From: Metabacillus halosaccharovorans
GTDB lineage: Bacteria > Bacillota > Bacilli > Bacillales > Bacillaceae
Length of the DNA stretch: 64,000 bases
Assembly: GCF_002019635.1 (NCBI RefSeq)
Contig: NZ_KV917371.1
Coordinates: 1,403,501 to 1,467,500 of the forward strand
Direction: 5' to 3'
Shown piece by piece: positions 16,584 through 26,745 of the stretch; within the stretch, counting starts at the first letter, position 1, and every line of letters starts with the position of its first letter. Both the position numbers and the translations under genes were made by a program. Under the pieces are notes generated by a model. That model saw nothing but the letters and a program-made list of their open reading frames with translations. It searched no databases and had not been told where the DNA came from.

Positions 16584-16907
16584 AGGATACCTCCTCCTAT
16601 CCAATGGTCATGTCCTCGATTCTTCTACTACCATATAGAACATACATATTCGACGCCACGAATGAATCATCTTTATTATTTATTCATTTGAACTTCGGAC
16701 CGATTTTTAAAATTAATGAGTGTTAATAAGGGTGAAAACAGAGGTTTATTGTGGCTTCAATTGGAGAAAGTAAGAAGCTTAGTAGCTACTAGGCAATATA
16801 GGGAAGAATTTGAGGATATAACTATTTTTAGTTTATTAAAATTCTTACATTTGTCAATCCGTTTTCTTTATCTTTCGCAATACCATTTTTATCAGTTGTA
16901 TTTCCGT

Positions 16908-17074
16908 AAAGAGGCTGGGACAAAACTAAAATGTTCATTACTAATGACGAATAATTTTGGTTAGAATAGGCCCTTAATAGAAAAAATCCGAACTAATTCA
17001 ACATTCTAATCGTAGAATCATGAATTATAGTTCGGATTTTTCTTTGGCTAAAATACTTTTGTCCCAGCCTCTTT
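16908..17074. repeat. 167-bp palindromic intergenic element (AGAGGCTGGGACAAAA ends)
   Basis: Perfect 18-bp terminal inverted repeats (AAAGAGGCTGGGACAAAA at 16908-16925, complement at 17057-17074) enclose a second hairpin built from AAAAATCCGAACTA and TAGTTCGGATTTTT (about 16982-17041). No coding potential is visible. It sits just after rlmH on the minus strand, where it can serve as terminator. The end sequence recurs widely in Bacillaceae as far as I recall; the copy number here is unknown. The remaining gap, 16584-16907, shows no supported gene. Confidence 0.75.
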
Positions 17075-17090
17075 GGCAAAAAAACATTAT

Positions 17091-17570
17091 TTACTTATGG
17101 TACGGTTCACCCCGATTAATCCGAAAAGTCCGATAAACCTGCTCCAACAATATCAACCGCATCAATTGATGAGGAAATGTCATCTTCGAGAAAGAAAGAC
17201 TATCATTTGATCTCTTCATAACAGCTGAACTTAACCCTAGTGATCCACCTATAACAAACGCAACCTTGCTTTTTCCATATGTAGCAAGCTGATCTAGATC
17301 CTTTGCCAGCTGCTCAGATGATTTCATCTTTCCTTCAATAGCTAATGCAATAACATGTGTGTCATCACTAATCTTGCTTAGTATTCTTTCTCCCTCTTTT
17401 TCCTTTACTTGCTCCATTTCGATTTCACTTAGGTTTTCCGGAGCTTTTTCATCTGGTAATTCAATGATTTCCATCTTTGCGTATGATGTTAAACGCTTTA
17501 AGTATTCGTCGATTCCTTGTTTTAAATATTTCTCTTTTAGCTTTCCAATTGTAATGATTGAAATGTTCAT
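17091..17570 (-). CDS. rlmH: 23S rRNA pseudouridine-1915 N3-methyltransferase RlmH
   Basis: 159 residues, the usual length for the SPOUT methyltransferase RlmH. It methylates pseudouridine 1915 in helix 69 of 23S rRNA on the assembled ribosome. [27 protein letters not shown] opens it, [12 protein letters not shown] is the SAM-binding knot, and [24 protein letters not shown] is the conserved C-terminus. Its position next to the htrA-like gene is conserved in Bacillus. Confidence 0.97.
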   Translation of the reverse strand: MNISIITIGKLKEKYLKQGIDEYLKRLTSYAKMEIIELPDEKAPENLSEIEMEQVKEKEGERILSKISDDTHVIALAIEGKMKSSEQLAKDLDQLATYGKSKVAFVIGGSLGLSSAVMKRSNDSLSFSKMTFPHQLMRLILLEQVYRTFRINRGEPYHK

Positions 17571-17650
17571 TTTTGTTTCCCCACTCTAAATTTGTTTATC
17601 CACAGAACTTATCCACAATATTTAAAATTTATCCACAATAATGATTGTAA

Positions 17651-17806
17651 CTATTCTCCAACTACATATATAGCTGGTCTTTCGCATATTTGGCATCTTG
17701 TGGATAACTTTCCATCATCGTCAATTTTTTCTATTTCTGGTGCCGTTTCTTTTTCATCTACATACATATCTATAGCTAATTCAATATGTTCTTCACAACA
17801 ATACAT
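17651..17806 (-). CDS. CxxH/CxxC small protein (possible zinc-binding)
   Basis: A 51-residue protein (begins MYCCEEHIELAID, ends CERPAIYVVGE) with AAGGAGG before the ATG. CEEH (4-7) and CQIC (38-41) form a likely metal-binding pair. It matches the CxxH/CxxC family found between rlmH and the HtrA-type protease gene in Bacillus. A metal site and a small zinc-ribbon-like fold are inferred; the function is unknown. It is below usual ORF-length cut-offs and easily missed. Confidence 0.85.
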   Translation of the reverse strand: MYCCEEHIELAIDMYVDEKETAPEIEKIDDDGKLSTRCQICERPAIYVVGE

Positions 17807-17880
17807 TTTCTTATATCCTCCTTATCCACATGTGGATAGTTTATTATTTAGTTTACCCTTAAAGGTTGTCCACAACCAGT

Positions 17881-17907
17881 AAAAAAAAGAGAGCTAATTT
17901 TTAGCTC
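17881..17907 (-). terminator. Terminator of the wal operon/htrC
   Basis: GAGCTAA and TTAGCTC form a 7-bp stem with a T run on the minus strand. It overlaps the last codons of the protease gene. Confidence 0.8.
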
Positions 17908-19121
17908 CCCATCATGTTCTCTTCTGCTAACTTCATCTTACCAGACATCTTTTCACCGTTTCGATAGTAGATCACTTCAACTGAGTCACCGACATCCTGA
18001 TCATAAAGAGCTTTTCGTAGTTCTATAATATCTTTTACTTTCTCACCTGCAAATTCTGTGATCACATCAAACTCCTGTAACCCTGCTTGAGCTGCTGGCG
18101 ATACTGGAACAACACTCATCACGATGACACCATCTGTAACATCTTCAGATAACTTTAATGTTTGTTCTTTGTGATAACTGGAAACTTCATTCAGTGATCT
18201 CATACCAATTCCTAAAAACGGGCGCCTTACTTCACTGTATTTTTCAAGATCCTCGATAATTGGGATGGCATGATTTGCAGGTATTGAAAGCCCGATACCT
18301 TCTACCGCTGATTGAGCTATTTTCATGGAGTTAATCCCAATTACTTTTCCATCTAAATTGATAAGGGCCCCACCGCTGTTTCCTGGATTGATTGCTGCAT
18401 CTGTTTGCAGGACTTCTGCATTCCAATCTACCTGACCGTCTCCATTTTCATCTATAGGAATCGCTCTCTCTGTCCCTGAAATAATCCCTTGTGTCACTGA
18501 ACCGGAAAACTGCAGTCCAAGTGGATTTCCAATGGCAATAACAGGTTCACCAGGCTTAACTGCATCTGAATCACCAAACTCAGCTACTTTCTTAACCTTT
18601 TCACTATCCACTCTTAACACTGCTAAATCAGTTAAAGCATCACTACCTAAAATTTCAGCAGGGACTCTAGTTCCATCACTAAGACTGATTTCAACTTGTG
18701 ATGCTCCTTCAATAACATGGTGATTTGTGACGACAAAGGCGTTTTTCCCTTCTTTTTTATAAATAACACCTGAGCCGGTACCAGCTTCACCTGTTTCATT
18801 CCAGAAACCGGCTTCCTGGAGATTGACAACACCTACAACTGCATCTGATACATTATCTACAATGTCTGTAATAGCAGAATTCACATTGACCGATACATTT
18901 TTGGTTAATCCAGTTTGATTATCAGTGCCATTTTCTTGTTCTGTTGCCTCTTCACCAAGTTCCATATCATACGGAACAATTCTGGACAGAGCAGGAATAG
19001 CAAAATACATGAGCAATGCTCCTAATATTGCTCCGACGAATCCTGCTAAAAACCAGCCTCCCCGGTTTCCTTTTTGCCTTTTGGCATTATCATTCTCATA
19101 ATCTTGATCATAATAGCCCAT
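17901..19121 (-). CDS. htrC: HtrA-family serine protease with PDZ domain (HtrC/YyxA)
   Basis: A membrane-anchored protease that degrades misfolded exported proteins. From ATG at 19121 (GGTGAG upstream) it has 406 residues. A single membrane helix (about 22-43) leads to a trypsin-like domain with triad H135 (TNHHV), D165 (LTDLAVL) and S249 (NPGNSGGAL). A C-terminal PDZ domain (about 300-400, [20 protein letters not shown]) follows. It is the last gene of the walR-walK-walH-walI-walJ cluster, as in B. subtilis. The first nine codons of the longer frame lack support. Confidence 0.94.
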   Translation of the reverse strand: MGYYDQDYENDNAKRQKGNRGGWFLAGFVGAILGALLMYFAIPALSRIVPYDMELGEEATEQENGTDNQTGLTKNVSVNVNSAITDIVDNVSDAVVGVVNLQEAGFWNETGEAGTGSGVIYKKEGKNAFVVTNHHVIEGASQVEISLSDGTRVPAEILGSDALTDLAVLRVDSEKVKKVAEFGDSDAVKPGEPVIAIGNPLGLQFSGSVTQGIISGTERAIPIDENGDGQVDWNAEVLQTDAAINPGNSGGALINLDGKVIGINSMKIAQSAVEGIGLSIPANHAIPIIEDLEKYSEVRRPFLGIGMRSLNEVSSYHKEQTLKLSEDVTDGVIVMSVVPVSPAAQAGLQEFDVITEFAGEKVKDIIELRKALYDQDVGDSVEVIYYRNGEKMSGKMKLAEENMMGS

Positions 19122-19226
19122 TATGCTCACCATTCCTTTCAAACACATCTTGAATAGTGTTTACTTAATCAACATTATTCTCTTGCTGTATGAAAATTAA
19201 CCAAGATGATTACGATATTATGAAAT

Positions 19227-20021
19227 TTAAATTGCTACAAGTGTAGTTGGGGTTGTTGGGTCTGTATCATATAAGTCAAACTGTTCACCAGTGATGAAGC
19301 CTTTACCGGCTAATGTTTGTTCAACAGACATTCTCGCTAAATCCTTCATGTTGTTATCTTTGCTTAAATGAGCTAAATAAATTCGTTTTGTTGAATCTCC
19401 GATAACATCCATCATAGCTATTGCTGCATCTTCATTTGAAACATGTCCCACATCACTTAAAATGCGTCGTTTAATGCTCCAAGGGTAGTGACCCATTTGA
19501 AGCATTGAGACATCATGATTGCTCTCAAAAACAAAGGCATCTGCATTACGGATTGTGCCCTTCATTTTATCACTAACATAGCCTGTGTCTGTAATTAATG
19601 CAAGCTTCTTCCCCTCATGATGAAAAGCAAAAAACATCGGCTCTGCTGCATCATGTGAAACTCCAAATGATTCTATATCTAATGAACCGAATGTTTTCAC
19701 TGAACCGGTCTGGAAAACAAATTTTTGATCAGTTGAAATTTCTCCGATTAATCCATTCATAGCTTGCCATGTTTTTTCATTTGCATAGATTGGAAGTTTG
19801 TGTTTTCTGGCTAGTACACCTAGTCCCTTAATATGATCACTATGTTCATGTGTAACCAAAATACCTGAAAGATTTTTTATATCTCTACCGATTTGCTCAA
19901 ATAAGTTTGTCATTTGTTTTCCGCTTAATCCGGCATCAACTAAAAATGCTTGACCATTTGCTTCAACATATATAGCATTCCCCGTACTACCGCTCGCAAG
20001 TACACTAAACTGCAAGCTCAT
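19227..20021 (-). CDS. walJ: Metallo-beta-lactamase-fold protein WalJ (YycJ)
   Basis: 264 residues. [27 protein letters not shown] and [18 protein letters not shown] carry the HxHxDH metal site. [11 protein letters not shown] and [10 protein letters not shown] supply later ligands. This is a putative exonuclease/MBL enzyme of the WalKR operon, thought to link wall synthesis with chromosome processes. ATG at 20021 has GAGGAG upstream and fits [12 protein letters not shown]. It lies between walI and the protease gene. Confidence 0.95.
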   Translation of the reverse strand: MSLQFSVLASGSTGNAIYVEANGQAFLVDAGLSGKQMTNLFEQIGRDIKNLSGILVTHEHSDHIKGLGVLARKHKLPIYANEKTWQAMNGLIGEISTDQKFVFQTGSVKTFGSLDIESFGVSHDAAEPMFFAFHHEGKKLALITDTGYVSDKMKGTIRNADAFVFESNHDVSMLQMGHYPWSIKRRILSDVGHVSNEDAAIAMMDVIGDSTKRIYLAHLSKDNNMKDLARMSVEQTLAGKGFITGEQFDLYDTDPTTPTTLVAI

Positions 20022-20041
20022 ATTCGTCACTCCTCTATTCC

Positions 20042-20863
20042 CTATTCCGTTAATTGTAAAACATCCCCCTCTAAGGCATTCACATAAAAATCTTCACTCT
20101 CTTCATCTTCCTTTTCAACAGTAAGATGCCAGGTCGGTGCTAAGATTTGTTGGTTAGAAAGAGGGCTGTGGGTATAGTATCCATACTCTATCAATACTAC
20201 TTTACTATTTGACGATAAATAATTTTTATTATATAAAGCTTCGATTGCCTTTAAAGCGGTAATAGCCGCTTCTTTCTCTTCAACTTCTTTTATTTGCTCT
20301 AACATGGATTGCTCATAGCTAATAATTTCATTATCTTCATTAAGATGCAAAACAACCATTCCGATATGATCATCTTTTGATTGAAAAATAGTTCGACTAT
20401 TATAACTCTGAATACAGATTATAGAATTCATTTCTTCATCTGTATACCAATAATGATAAAGCTCACCAGAAATAATATTATCATTTAGGAATTGTGTAAT
20501 TTTACTCTCTGTGTTAACATCCGGCAATGGAAAAGGCTTATCCAATAACATGTTCAGCGTTCGAAATGATTGATCTTCTTCAAAATTCACATTAGGAAGT
20601 TCAATTGTTTGACCTTTCAGTTTTGCTACTTCTTCTATAGTAAAATCCTTACTCTTTGCTGTAATATAAAAGCTATTATTGATATCATCGGGTAAGTCAT
20701 CAGGATATTCAATTCCCTCTGCAGCCAGCCTTTCCTCAATCGTTGCCTCTTGAATAATCGCATAATCGGATTTATCTTGCAGCTCAAAGAATTCCATTGC
20801 TAAATAGATATCTAAGATAAGAAAGGCAAGGATAAAAATGGTCTTTGTTTTACTCCAATCCAC
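20042..20863 (-). CDS. walI: WalK regulator WalI (YycI)
   Basis: A bitopic membrane protein with one N-terminal helix ([15 protein letters not shown]) and a large extracellular domain. With WalH it restrains the WalK kinase through membrane-helix contacts. The GTG at 20863 (AAAGGGGTGA upstream, [10 protein letters not shown]) matches the B. subtilis start; another GTG lies three codons earlier. The gene overlaps the end of walH, a sign of translational coupling. Confidence 0.93.
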   Translation of the reverse strand: MDWSKTKTIFILAFLILDIYLAMEFFELQDKSDYAIIQEATIEERLAAEGIEYPDDLPDDINNSFYITAKSKDFTIEEVAKLKGQTIELPNVNFEEDQSFRTLNMLLDKPFPLPDVNTESKITQFLNDNIISGELYHYWYTDEEMNSIICIQSYNSRTIFQSKDDHIGMVVLHLNEDNEIISYEQSMLEQIKEVEEKEAAITALKAIEALYNKNYLSSNSKVVLIEYGYYTHSPLSNQQILAPTWHLTVEKEDEESEDFYVNALEGDVLQLTE

Positions 20864-22193
20864 TTTTATCACCCCTTTGCTGGCCGTCTATTTTTAAAAC
20901 TCTTCCATCTTGCAATTCAACACACCAATATGGAGTAATTTTCACAAACCGTTGATCAGTTTCTCCTCCTAATTCATACATGATATACATATCTTTAACT
21001 TCCTTTATATCAATGGATGAGTCCTGGGATAGTGTATTAACCAATTCATGTCCCGACATTAATGTTACTGTGTAATTATTTGTTGGTATGTTTTTCATAA
21101 GTTGATAAGATGGACGTTTATAAATAGATATTTCATTTTGACTCCATTGTTGAGAGATAATCGTTGGTCCGAAAAATTCCTCATCTGATTCAAATACAGG
21201 AATGGATTGGATAGACATAATATATTTAATTTCTTGATTCAGCTCATTTATCTTATATAAAATATAATCATCTGTCCAACCACCATGATCATTTAAATAA
21301 TCAATACTTTGGCTGACGAGAGCACTGCTTTCAAGAAAGCTCGTATCTCTCAGTGTAGGATTCACGAATTCAACCTTATGCTCGCTTGAATGAAGGTTTA
21401 GCTCCCTCCAGCTATCTGTATAGCGATTTCTTAATGAATTGACATCTTGTTTTACATTTTGAGGATTACTAAATAACGCATTTTTAAAAGCAGAGCCATC
21501 AATTTCATCTGTAACATATTCGAAGCTATCGACCTTCACTTCATTTTCAGGTAATAAAATTTCAACATTTCCTTCTTCACCATAAGCAAAGAATGGAGAT
21601 AATTCATTTCTTTGCTTATAAATTTCTGCGACAAATTCATTAGCATCTGTAAGATTAACAGAAGTTTCAACAATTTTTTGCGTATTACTTGACACAAAAT
21701 ATACCTTTTGAACTTCCTTTTCCTGTGGAACATTTAAATAGATTCGATCAAATGTAATATCTAAAGCTGGTTCTGTCTCCCACTTAAACATTGTAGCAAA
21801 TGTTTCAAAGGGGATCACATCAAGAAATCGAAGTTCTATTTTAGCTTCATCATTCCCATGTACCCAACTTGTAAAGTCTTCCTTTGTAAAGGTACGGGAA
21901 ATCCGGTCACTACTTAAACTATAATCCCATTTTTGCATTTCCGACCAGAGGTTATTTATATATTGATTATCAAACGTACTGTAATGTTGCTGAGATGTAT
22001 GCAGAAATAGCTTATTTGGTTTTATGACCTGGTATAGCTCTCGTTCCTGATTACTAAGAGGAACACTTTCAACAAAACTATTATTTTGAAGTTCTTCAAA
22101 AGGCGGTTGTGAATTCCATAAATTCCATGTGAAAAATAAACTAACAGCAACTAATATTGTTAATAGCACACTTTTTATTGACTCTTTATTCAT
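20850..22193 (-). CDS. walH: WalK regulator WalH (YycH)
   Basis: About 447 residues with one N-terminal membrane helix (VLLTILVAVSLFFTWNLW) and an extracellular domain, the YycH layout. The ATG at 22193 overlaps the walK stop in an ATGA arrangement, so this start is chosen over the GTG at 22199. It acts with WalI to keep WalK activity low in the membrane. Confidence 0.93.
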   Translation of the reverse strand: MNKESIKSVLLTILVAVSLFFTWNLWNSQPPFEELQNNSFVESVPLSNQERELYQVIKPNKLFLHTSQQHYSTFDNQYINNLWSEMQKWDYSLSSDRISRTFTKEDFTSWVHGNDEAKIELRFLDVIPFETFATMFKWETEPALDITFDRIYLNVPQEKEVQKVYFVSSNTQKIVETSVNLTDANEFVAEIYKQRNELSPFFAYGEEGNVEILLPENEVKVDSFEYVTDEIDGSAFKNALFSNPQNVKQDVNSLRNRYTDSWRELNLHSSEHKVEFVNPTLRDTSFLESSALVSQSIDYLNDHGGWTDDYILYKINELNQEIKYIMSIQSIPVFESDEEFFGPTIISQQWSQNEISIYKRPSYQLMKNIPTNNYTVTLMSGHELVNTLSQDSSIDIKEVKDMYIMYELGGETDQRFVKITPYWCVELQDGRVLKIDGQQRGDKSGLE

Positions 22194-24013
22194 TCCCACT
22201 CATCCTCTTGTTCCGGATTGTATGGCAGAGTAAAGAATACAGTTGTTCCTGAACCTTCCTTACTTTGTGCCCATATATCTCCTCCATGTGCTTGAACCAT
22301 TTCTTTTGCAATCGCTAAACCTAAGCCTGTTCCTCCCAACTTACGAGTTCGAGCTTTATCTACACGGTAGAAACGATCAAAGATTTTATTAACACTATCC
22401 TTTGGAATCCCAACACCTTCATCTCTCACTCGAATTTGAATTTCTGAAGGGAGAATATCAATGGTGAAAGTTACCTTTCCGCCTTCTGGAGAGTACTTCA
22501 ATGCGTTAGAAATAATATTATCCAGCACCTGAGTAATTTTATCTGTATCTATCTCAACATAAAGAGGTTCTTTTGGGATATTTCGAATAAATGTAACGTG
22601 TTGAGATATTGTCATCTCAAATCGATCAATAATTTTCTGGAAGAAATCCGTAAAATTAATCCAGTCTTTTGTTAACTGATAATCTGTTCGATCAAGCTTT
22701 GATAACTGTAATAAATCATTGACTAGGCGAATCATTCGCTCGGTCTCTGTTTGGGTCACATGCAAAAATTGTGGTGCAATCTCTTGATCCTTCCATGCGC
22801 CATCTGCTAATGCTTCTAAATAACTTCTCATTGTTGTAAGAGGAGTACGCAGCTCATGTGATACATTGGCAACAAACTCTCTTCTTTCCTGATCAATCTT
22901 CTCTTGTTCTGTAATATCATATAAAACGGCAATTAAGCCATCTGTTTTACCCATTTCTTTTTGAATAACTGAAAAGCTGACTCGTAAAATAAACGGACGT
23001 TCATCTGTTCCTGTATCCAACACCAGTGATTCTTGCTCATCAATTAAGCTCTCGAATGTATACTCATCACTGATTCCCAGTAACTCTGTAATCGTTGCTT
23101 GCTGTACCGTTCCACGTGAAACATTTAGCATTTCTAATGCAGGATTATTAATTAGAATGACTCGACCCTCACGATTTGTTGCAATAACACCATCAGTCAT
23201 ATGAGCTATTACAGACGCTAATTTTTTCCGTTCACCTTCTGTCGTTGCTTGTGCATCTTCCAGCTTTTCTGTTAAATAGTTAAAGGTAATCGCAAGTTGA
23301 CCAATCTCATCTTCTCCATATACTTTTACTTTTCTCGAGAAATTACCGTTGGCTAACTCGATTGCCTGCTTTCTCATATCAGACATTGGTCTAGTAATCG
23401 TTCTTGCCAAAAATATACCCAGTGCTGCAGTAATTGCTAAAGAAATCACAGTACCTGCCGCTAGTATTTTGTTTATAATACTCATTTGTGTAAAGACTTC
23501 TTCCATCGAGGCCATAACATACACTGCACCAATTGTTTGGTTATTATGGTTCACAGGAACCGTAATAATCCGAACACGGCTGTTTGTCTCGTTATGAAAG
23601 CCTAGTCCCGTATAATCAAGTCCTACTAATGCGCGACGAACAGACTCTTCTGTTGTTTTCTTCCCTACTACATCCTGATTACTACTAGAGGTAGCGATAA
23701 CAGTTTTATTTATATCAATGACACGAACCTCTCTGATCTCCTCTGTTACGAAGTCCCGGAAAATTGACATAATTTCACTGTTAACGGTCTTCCCATCTGT
23801 GTATTCTTTAGGGTCTCGGGACATTTCCTGCTCGATATTATAAACCAACAGGCTAACTCGTTTTGTTAGGGAAGTCTCGAAGTTGGTTTTTAAGGATGTT
23901 TCCAATTCTTTCACAAAATAAACACCAATAATTTGCATCGCTAACATGATTAGGAGTACATAAACAGTAACAAACTTAAAATGAATAGATTGAAAAAACC
24001 TTACTCTTTTCAT
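22190..24013 (-). CDS. walK: Sensor histidine kinase WalK (YycG)
   Basis: 607 residues and the essential wall-homeostasis kinase. Order: membrane helix 1 (about 11-31), an extracellular sensor domain, membrane helix 2 (about 183-204), HAMP, PAS (ASVIAHMTDGVIATNREG), the dimerisation/phosphoacceptor domain with H386 in VSHELRTPLTTM, and the ATPase with NALKYSPEGG, GVGIP and GTGLGLAIAKEM. It phosphorylates WalR, four bases upstream. A near-consensus parS site lies inside its coding sequence. Confidence 0.98.
   Translation of the reverse strand: MKRVRFFQSIHFKFVTVYVLLIMLAMQIIGVYFVKELETSLKTNFETSLTKRVSLLVYNIEQEMSRDPKEYTDGKTVNSEIMSIFRDFVTEEIREVRVIDINKTVIATSSSNQDVVGKKTTEESVRRALVGLDYTGLGFHNETNSRVRIITVPVNHNNQTIGAVYVMASMEEVFTQMSIINKILAAGTVISLAITAALGIFLARTITRPMSDMRKQAIELANGNFSRKVKVYGEDEIGQLAITFNYLTEKLEDAQATTEGERKKLASVIAHMTDGVIATNREGRVILINNPALEMLNVSRGTVQQATITELLGISDEYTFESLIDEQESLVLDTGTDERPFILRVSFSVIQKEMGKTDGLIAVLYDITEQEKIDQERREFVANVSHELRTPLTTMRSYLEALADGAWKDQEIAPQFLHVTQTETERMIRLVNDLLQLSKLDRTDYQLTKDWINFTDFFQKIIDRFEMTISQHVTFIRNIPKEPLYVEIDTDKITQVLDNIISNALKYSPEGGKVTFTIDILPSEIQIRVRDEGVGIPKDSVNKIFDRFYRVDKARTRKLGGTGLGLAIAKEMVQAHGGDIWAQSKEGSGTTVFFTLPYNPEQEDEWE
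23109..23124. promoter_or_regulatory. parS-like site inside walK
   Basis: CGTTCCACGTGAAACA matches the ParB/Spo0J binding consensus TGTTCCACGTGAAACA at 15 of 16 positions. It is about 30 kb left of oriC, where parS sites cluster. ParB loading here is inferred from sequence. Confidence 0.7.
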
Positions 24014-24017
24014 GTCT

Positions 24018-24725
24018 TTAATCCTGTTCTGATTGCTTTAAGTAATAGCCTACTCCACGTCTAGTTACGATCCAGGTCGGATGGCTCGGATTATCTTCGA
24101 TTTTTTCCCTTAAGCGTCGAACAGTGACATCGACTGTTCTTACATCACCAAAATAATCATAGCCCCATACTGTTTGTAATAGATGCTCACGTGTCATAAC
24201 CTGTCCAATATGTTGTGCAAGATAATGGAGCAACTCAAACTCACGATGCGTTAATTCAATTGTTTCTCCTCTTTTTGATACAACATACGCGTCAGGATGA
24301 ATAACAAGTGATCCAATTGAAATTTCATTTGATGCGCCTTTTGTTTCATTTGATTCATTTGCTTGCTGTCTACGTAGGTTTGCTTTTACCCTAGCCAATA
24401 ATTCCCGCGTGCTAAATGGCTTTGTTACATAATCATCAGCACCTAATTCCAGACCGAGTACTTTATCAATCTCAGAATCCTTTGCGGTTAACATAATGAT
24501 TGGCATTTCATGTTTTTTTCTCACTTCTCGACAGACTTCCATTCCATCTTTGTTTGGTAGCATAATGTCCAGTAAGATAAGATCGGGATTTATTTCTTCA
24601 ACCATTTCTATTGCCTGATTTCCATCATATGCACAGTAAACCGCATAACCTTCTTTTTTAAGGTTAAATTGTAAAATATCTGCAATCGGTTTTTCATCAT
24701 CTACAACTAATATCTTCTTTTCCAT
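24018..24725 (-). CDS. walR: Response regulator WalR (YycF)
   Basis: 235 residues. The receiver domain has the acidic pocket VDDEKP and phospho-acceptor D53 ([12 protein letters not shown]), plus K at VTKPF. An OmpR/PhoB winged helix follows ([29 protein letters not shown]). It activates autolysin and wall-metabolism genes. It is the first gene of the operon, with AAAGGGGCGAG before the ATG. An M23 peptidase gene, a likely target type, lies immediately upstream on the same strand. Confidence 0.98.
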   Translation of the reverse strand: MEKKILVVDDEKPIADILQFNLKKEGYAVYCAYDGNQAIEMVEEINPDLILLDIMLPNKDGMEVCREVRKKHEMPIIMLTAKDSEIDKVLGLELGADDYVTKPFSTRELLARVKANLRRQQANESNETKGASNEISIGSLVIHPDAYVVSKRGETIELTHREFELLHYLAQHIGQVMTREHLLQTVWGYDYFGDVRTVDVTVRRLREKIEDNPSHPTWIVTRRGVGYYLKQSEQD

Positions 24726-24920
24726 ATTCTCGCCCCTTTAGTTTATATGTCCCATATATTTATCTTACGTTTGATTTCTAAGTATTAAGGATATGTGATA
24801 ATCACATCTATTTAAATGTACCATGTTCAAAGAATAGAATCATCTTTTTCAAAGATTCCCTTCTATATTTAGTTTACTATAGGTTTACCTGTGGTATAAA
24901 AATAATAATAACTTAAATAG

Positions 24921-24963
24921 AAAAAAGGGACTGACCAAAATAGTAAGTGTGTCAGACCCTTTC
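24921..24963 (-). terminator. Terminator of the M23 peptidase gene
   Basis: AAAGGGACTGAC and GTCAGACCCTTT pair with one mismatch, with a T run on the minus strand. It lies directly downstream of the peptidase stop. The rest of the gap to walR should hold the walR promoter, but I could not identify it with confidence. Confidence 0.75.
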
Positions 24964-24973
24964 TATCATTTTA

Positions 24974-26416
24974 TTATAAGTAGTCTTGAGGATTTTTGAG
25001 GTTTCCATCTTCATAAACTTCAAAGTGAAGGTGAATTCCTGTCGAATTTCCTGTTGACCCCATCACACCCAGCTTCTGTCCTTGTGATACAACTTGTCCA
25101 ACACTGACAGAGATCGAGCTCAAATGTGCATAAACAGTTTTCATTCCGTTGTTATGATCAATGACAACTTTATTTCCATAACCGCCATTATATCCTGCTG
25201 ATATAACCGTTCCGTTATCTGCAGCTTTTATTGTACGATCACTAGGTCTCGCTATATCAATTCCCTTATGTAGCTTGCCCCATCGCTGTCCAAGTCCACT
25301 GGAAATATAACCACCTACCGCCGGCCATGCCAGATCACCGGTTCCTCTTGAAGGAATGATCTTCGTACCTTTTATAATAATTTCGTTCACTGGTTCCTTT
25401 AGTACTTTTTCAGATAATACCTCTTGCTTTATCTCAGAACCATTTTGTTTTGTCATACTATAATGAACCAAGCTTTCTCCATTTTCACCTTCTTGAGAAA
25501 CTTTCTCTTCTCCCTTAGGCATGGAGTCATCTTCTTTTATTTCAGTTTTATAAGCAATCGATTCCTTCTCAGAAACTTCCTCTTTTACTTGAACCATTAC
25601 ATATGGCTGTAACTCAGTTACATTTAAAAATTCACCTGGTTTAATAACCGAATCTTCTTTAAGTTCAGAATTAAGTTCTAAAAGCTCTTCAAGAGAAAGA
25701 TCATGTTTAGATGCAATTTCACCCAGAACATCATTCTCCTGCACCTCATATTTCTTGTCAACAGGGGTTCCTTTTTCTAGAAGATTTAATCCTTGCTCAG
25801 ACGTCATAATCTTATCAGGTACTACTTTTTTGGTTTCCATTGTAACATCTTCTGTAAATGAAACCTCGGTAATGCGGGATTGCCCCTCTTCAAGTGCAGG
25901 TAACTGTTGGTTCACTTGACGTGAAGCTAATTCATCTAAAACATCCTTTGAAACAAATTTCTGTTTATATTCTTCTAACACCATCTCAGCATTAGACTGG
26001 TCTTGAAAAGCTGCGACTTCTTGACCATTGATGCTCAAGACAGTCCCTTCCACTACAACATCAAGCTCTTTTCCCAAATTCGCCACAACTTCTGCATTAT
26101 TAAAAACAGGTCGAAACATTTTTTCAGGAATGATCTCAATATCTTCGACTGTTAGTTGAAAATCTTTATATTTATCTATTACTTTATTAATTTTTGATTT
26201 ACTAAGCTCTTCTATAACATCTTGATTATCAACTGTCCCCATATACTTACCCTCATGATAGATATGGTAAACAGACACTAAAGAATCTTCAGCTTGAGCA
26301 TGAACCCCAAAGATTAAGGTTGTCGCTAAAACTATACCCATAGTAAGCTTTTTAAAAGGTGAACGCTTTTTTACTGGTTTTCTTTCATCCAGCGCTCTAA
26401 TAGAACGTTTAAACAA
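24974..26416 (-). CDS. M23 peptidoglycan endopeptidase with LysM and G5-like domains
   Basis: A 480-residue exported wall hydrolase with a TTG start and AGGAGG upstream. A basic N-terminus and signal segment (MGIVLATTLIFGVHAQA) are followed by a long helical region. Next come a LysM repeat (YEVQENDVLGEIASKHDLSLEELLELN, about 223-266), a G5-like region (VKEEVSEKESIAYKTEIKEDDSMPKGEEKVSQEGENG) and the LytM/M23 domain, with zinc-site residues in KLHKGIDIA, YAHLSS and GIHLHFEVY. It cleaves peptidoglycan cross-bridges or stems. The position next to walR suggests WalR control, but no clear WalR box was identified. Confidence 0.93.
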   Translation of the reverse strand: MFKRSIRALDERKPVKKRSPFKKLTMGIVLATTLIFGVHAQAEDSLVSVYHIYHEGKYMGTVDNQDVIEELSKSKINKVIDKYKDFQLTVEDIEIIPEKMFRPVFNNAEVVANLGKELDVVVEGTVLSINGQEVAAFQDQSNAEMVLEEYKQKFVSKDVLDELASRQVNQQLPALEEGQSRITEVSFTEDVTMETKKVVPDKIMTSEQGLNLLEKGTPVDKKYEVQENDVLGEIASKHDLSLEELLELNSELKEDSVIKPGEFLNVTELQPYVMVQVKEEVSEKESIAYKTEIKEDDSMPKGEEKVSQEGENGESLVHYSMTKQNGSEIKQEVLSEKVLKEPVNEIIIKGTKIIPSRGTGDLAWPAVGGYISSGLGQRWGKLHKGIDIARPSDRTIKAADNGTVISAGYNGGYGNKVVIDHNNGMKTVYAHLSSISVSVGQVVSQGQKLGVMGSTGNSTGIHLHFEVYEDGNLKNPQDYL

Positions 26417-26637
26417 TGGTATTTCCTCCTAAATCTATTAAGTAGAGCACGTTTAAATGTCTACTTCTCTGAATTTACTCTTAAATACCGACAAAATTCA
26501 CGTCATTTTACCCTTTACTAATTTAACACAGAATCTTTAATCGTACGGTTATTTCATCAAATTGTAATACTACTGTATTATTGGATACAATTTTTGGTTA
26601 TATTGTCGCATCATGGCATACTAAAATTTTCAAAAAG

Positions 26638-26669
26638 AAAAGACATGAATCTAAAGATTCATGTCTTTT
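26638..26669 (-). terminator. Terminator of the tRNA cluster
   Basis: AAAAGACATGAATCT and AGATTCATGTCTTTT form a perfect 15-bp stem with an AA loop, three bases after the tRNA-Phe 3' end on the minus strand. Confidence 0.9.
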
Positions 26670-26672
26670 GAG

Positions 26673-26745
26673 TGGCTCGGGACGGAATCGAACCGCCGAC
26701 ACATGGATTTTCAGTCCATTGCTCTACCAACTGAGCTACCGAGCC
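26673..26745 (-). tRNA. tRNA-Phe (GAA)
   Basis: A cloverleaf is readable on the minus strand. Acceptor GGCTCGG pairs with CCGAGCC, the D arm is GCTCAGTTGGTAGAGC, and the T arm contains GGTTCGATTCC. The anticodon loop, ACTGAAAATC, contains GAA. The discriminator is A and no CCA is encoded. It is the last gene of a Lys-Glu-Asp-Phe cluster. Confidence 0.97.

Noticed and set aside
16716..16964. 82-codon frame upstream of the palindromic element
   Set aside because: No ribosome site, low-complexity sequence, and it runs into the inverted repeat.
17592..17882. 96-codon plus-strand frame
   Set aside because: It is antisense to the CxxH/CxxC gene, which has the ribosome site and the conserved motif.
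24726..24973. WalR autoregulatory box
   Set aside because: No pair of TGTWAH-like hexamers with five-base spacing could be recognised.
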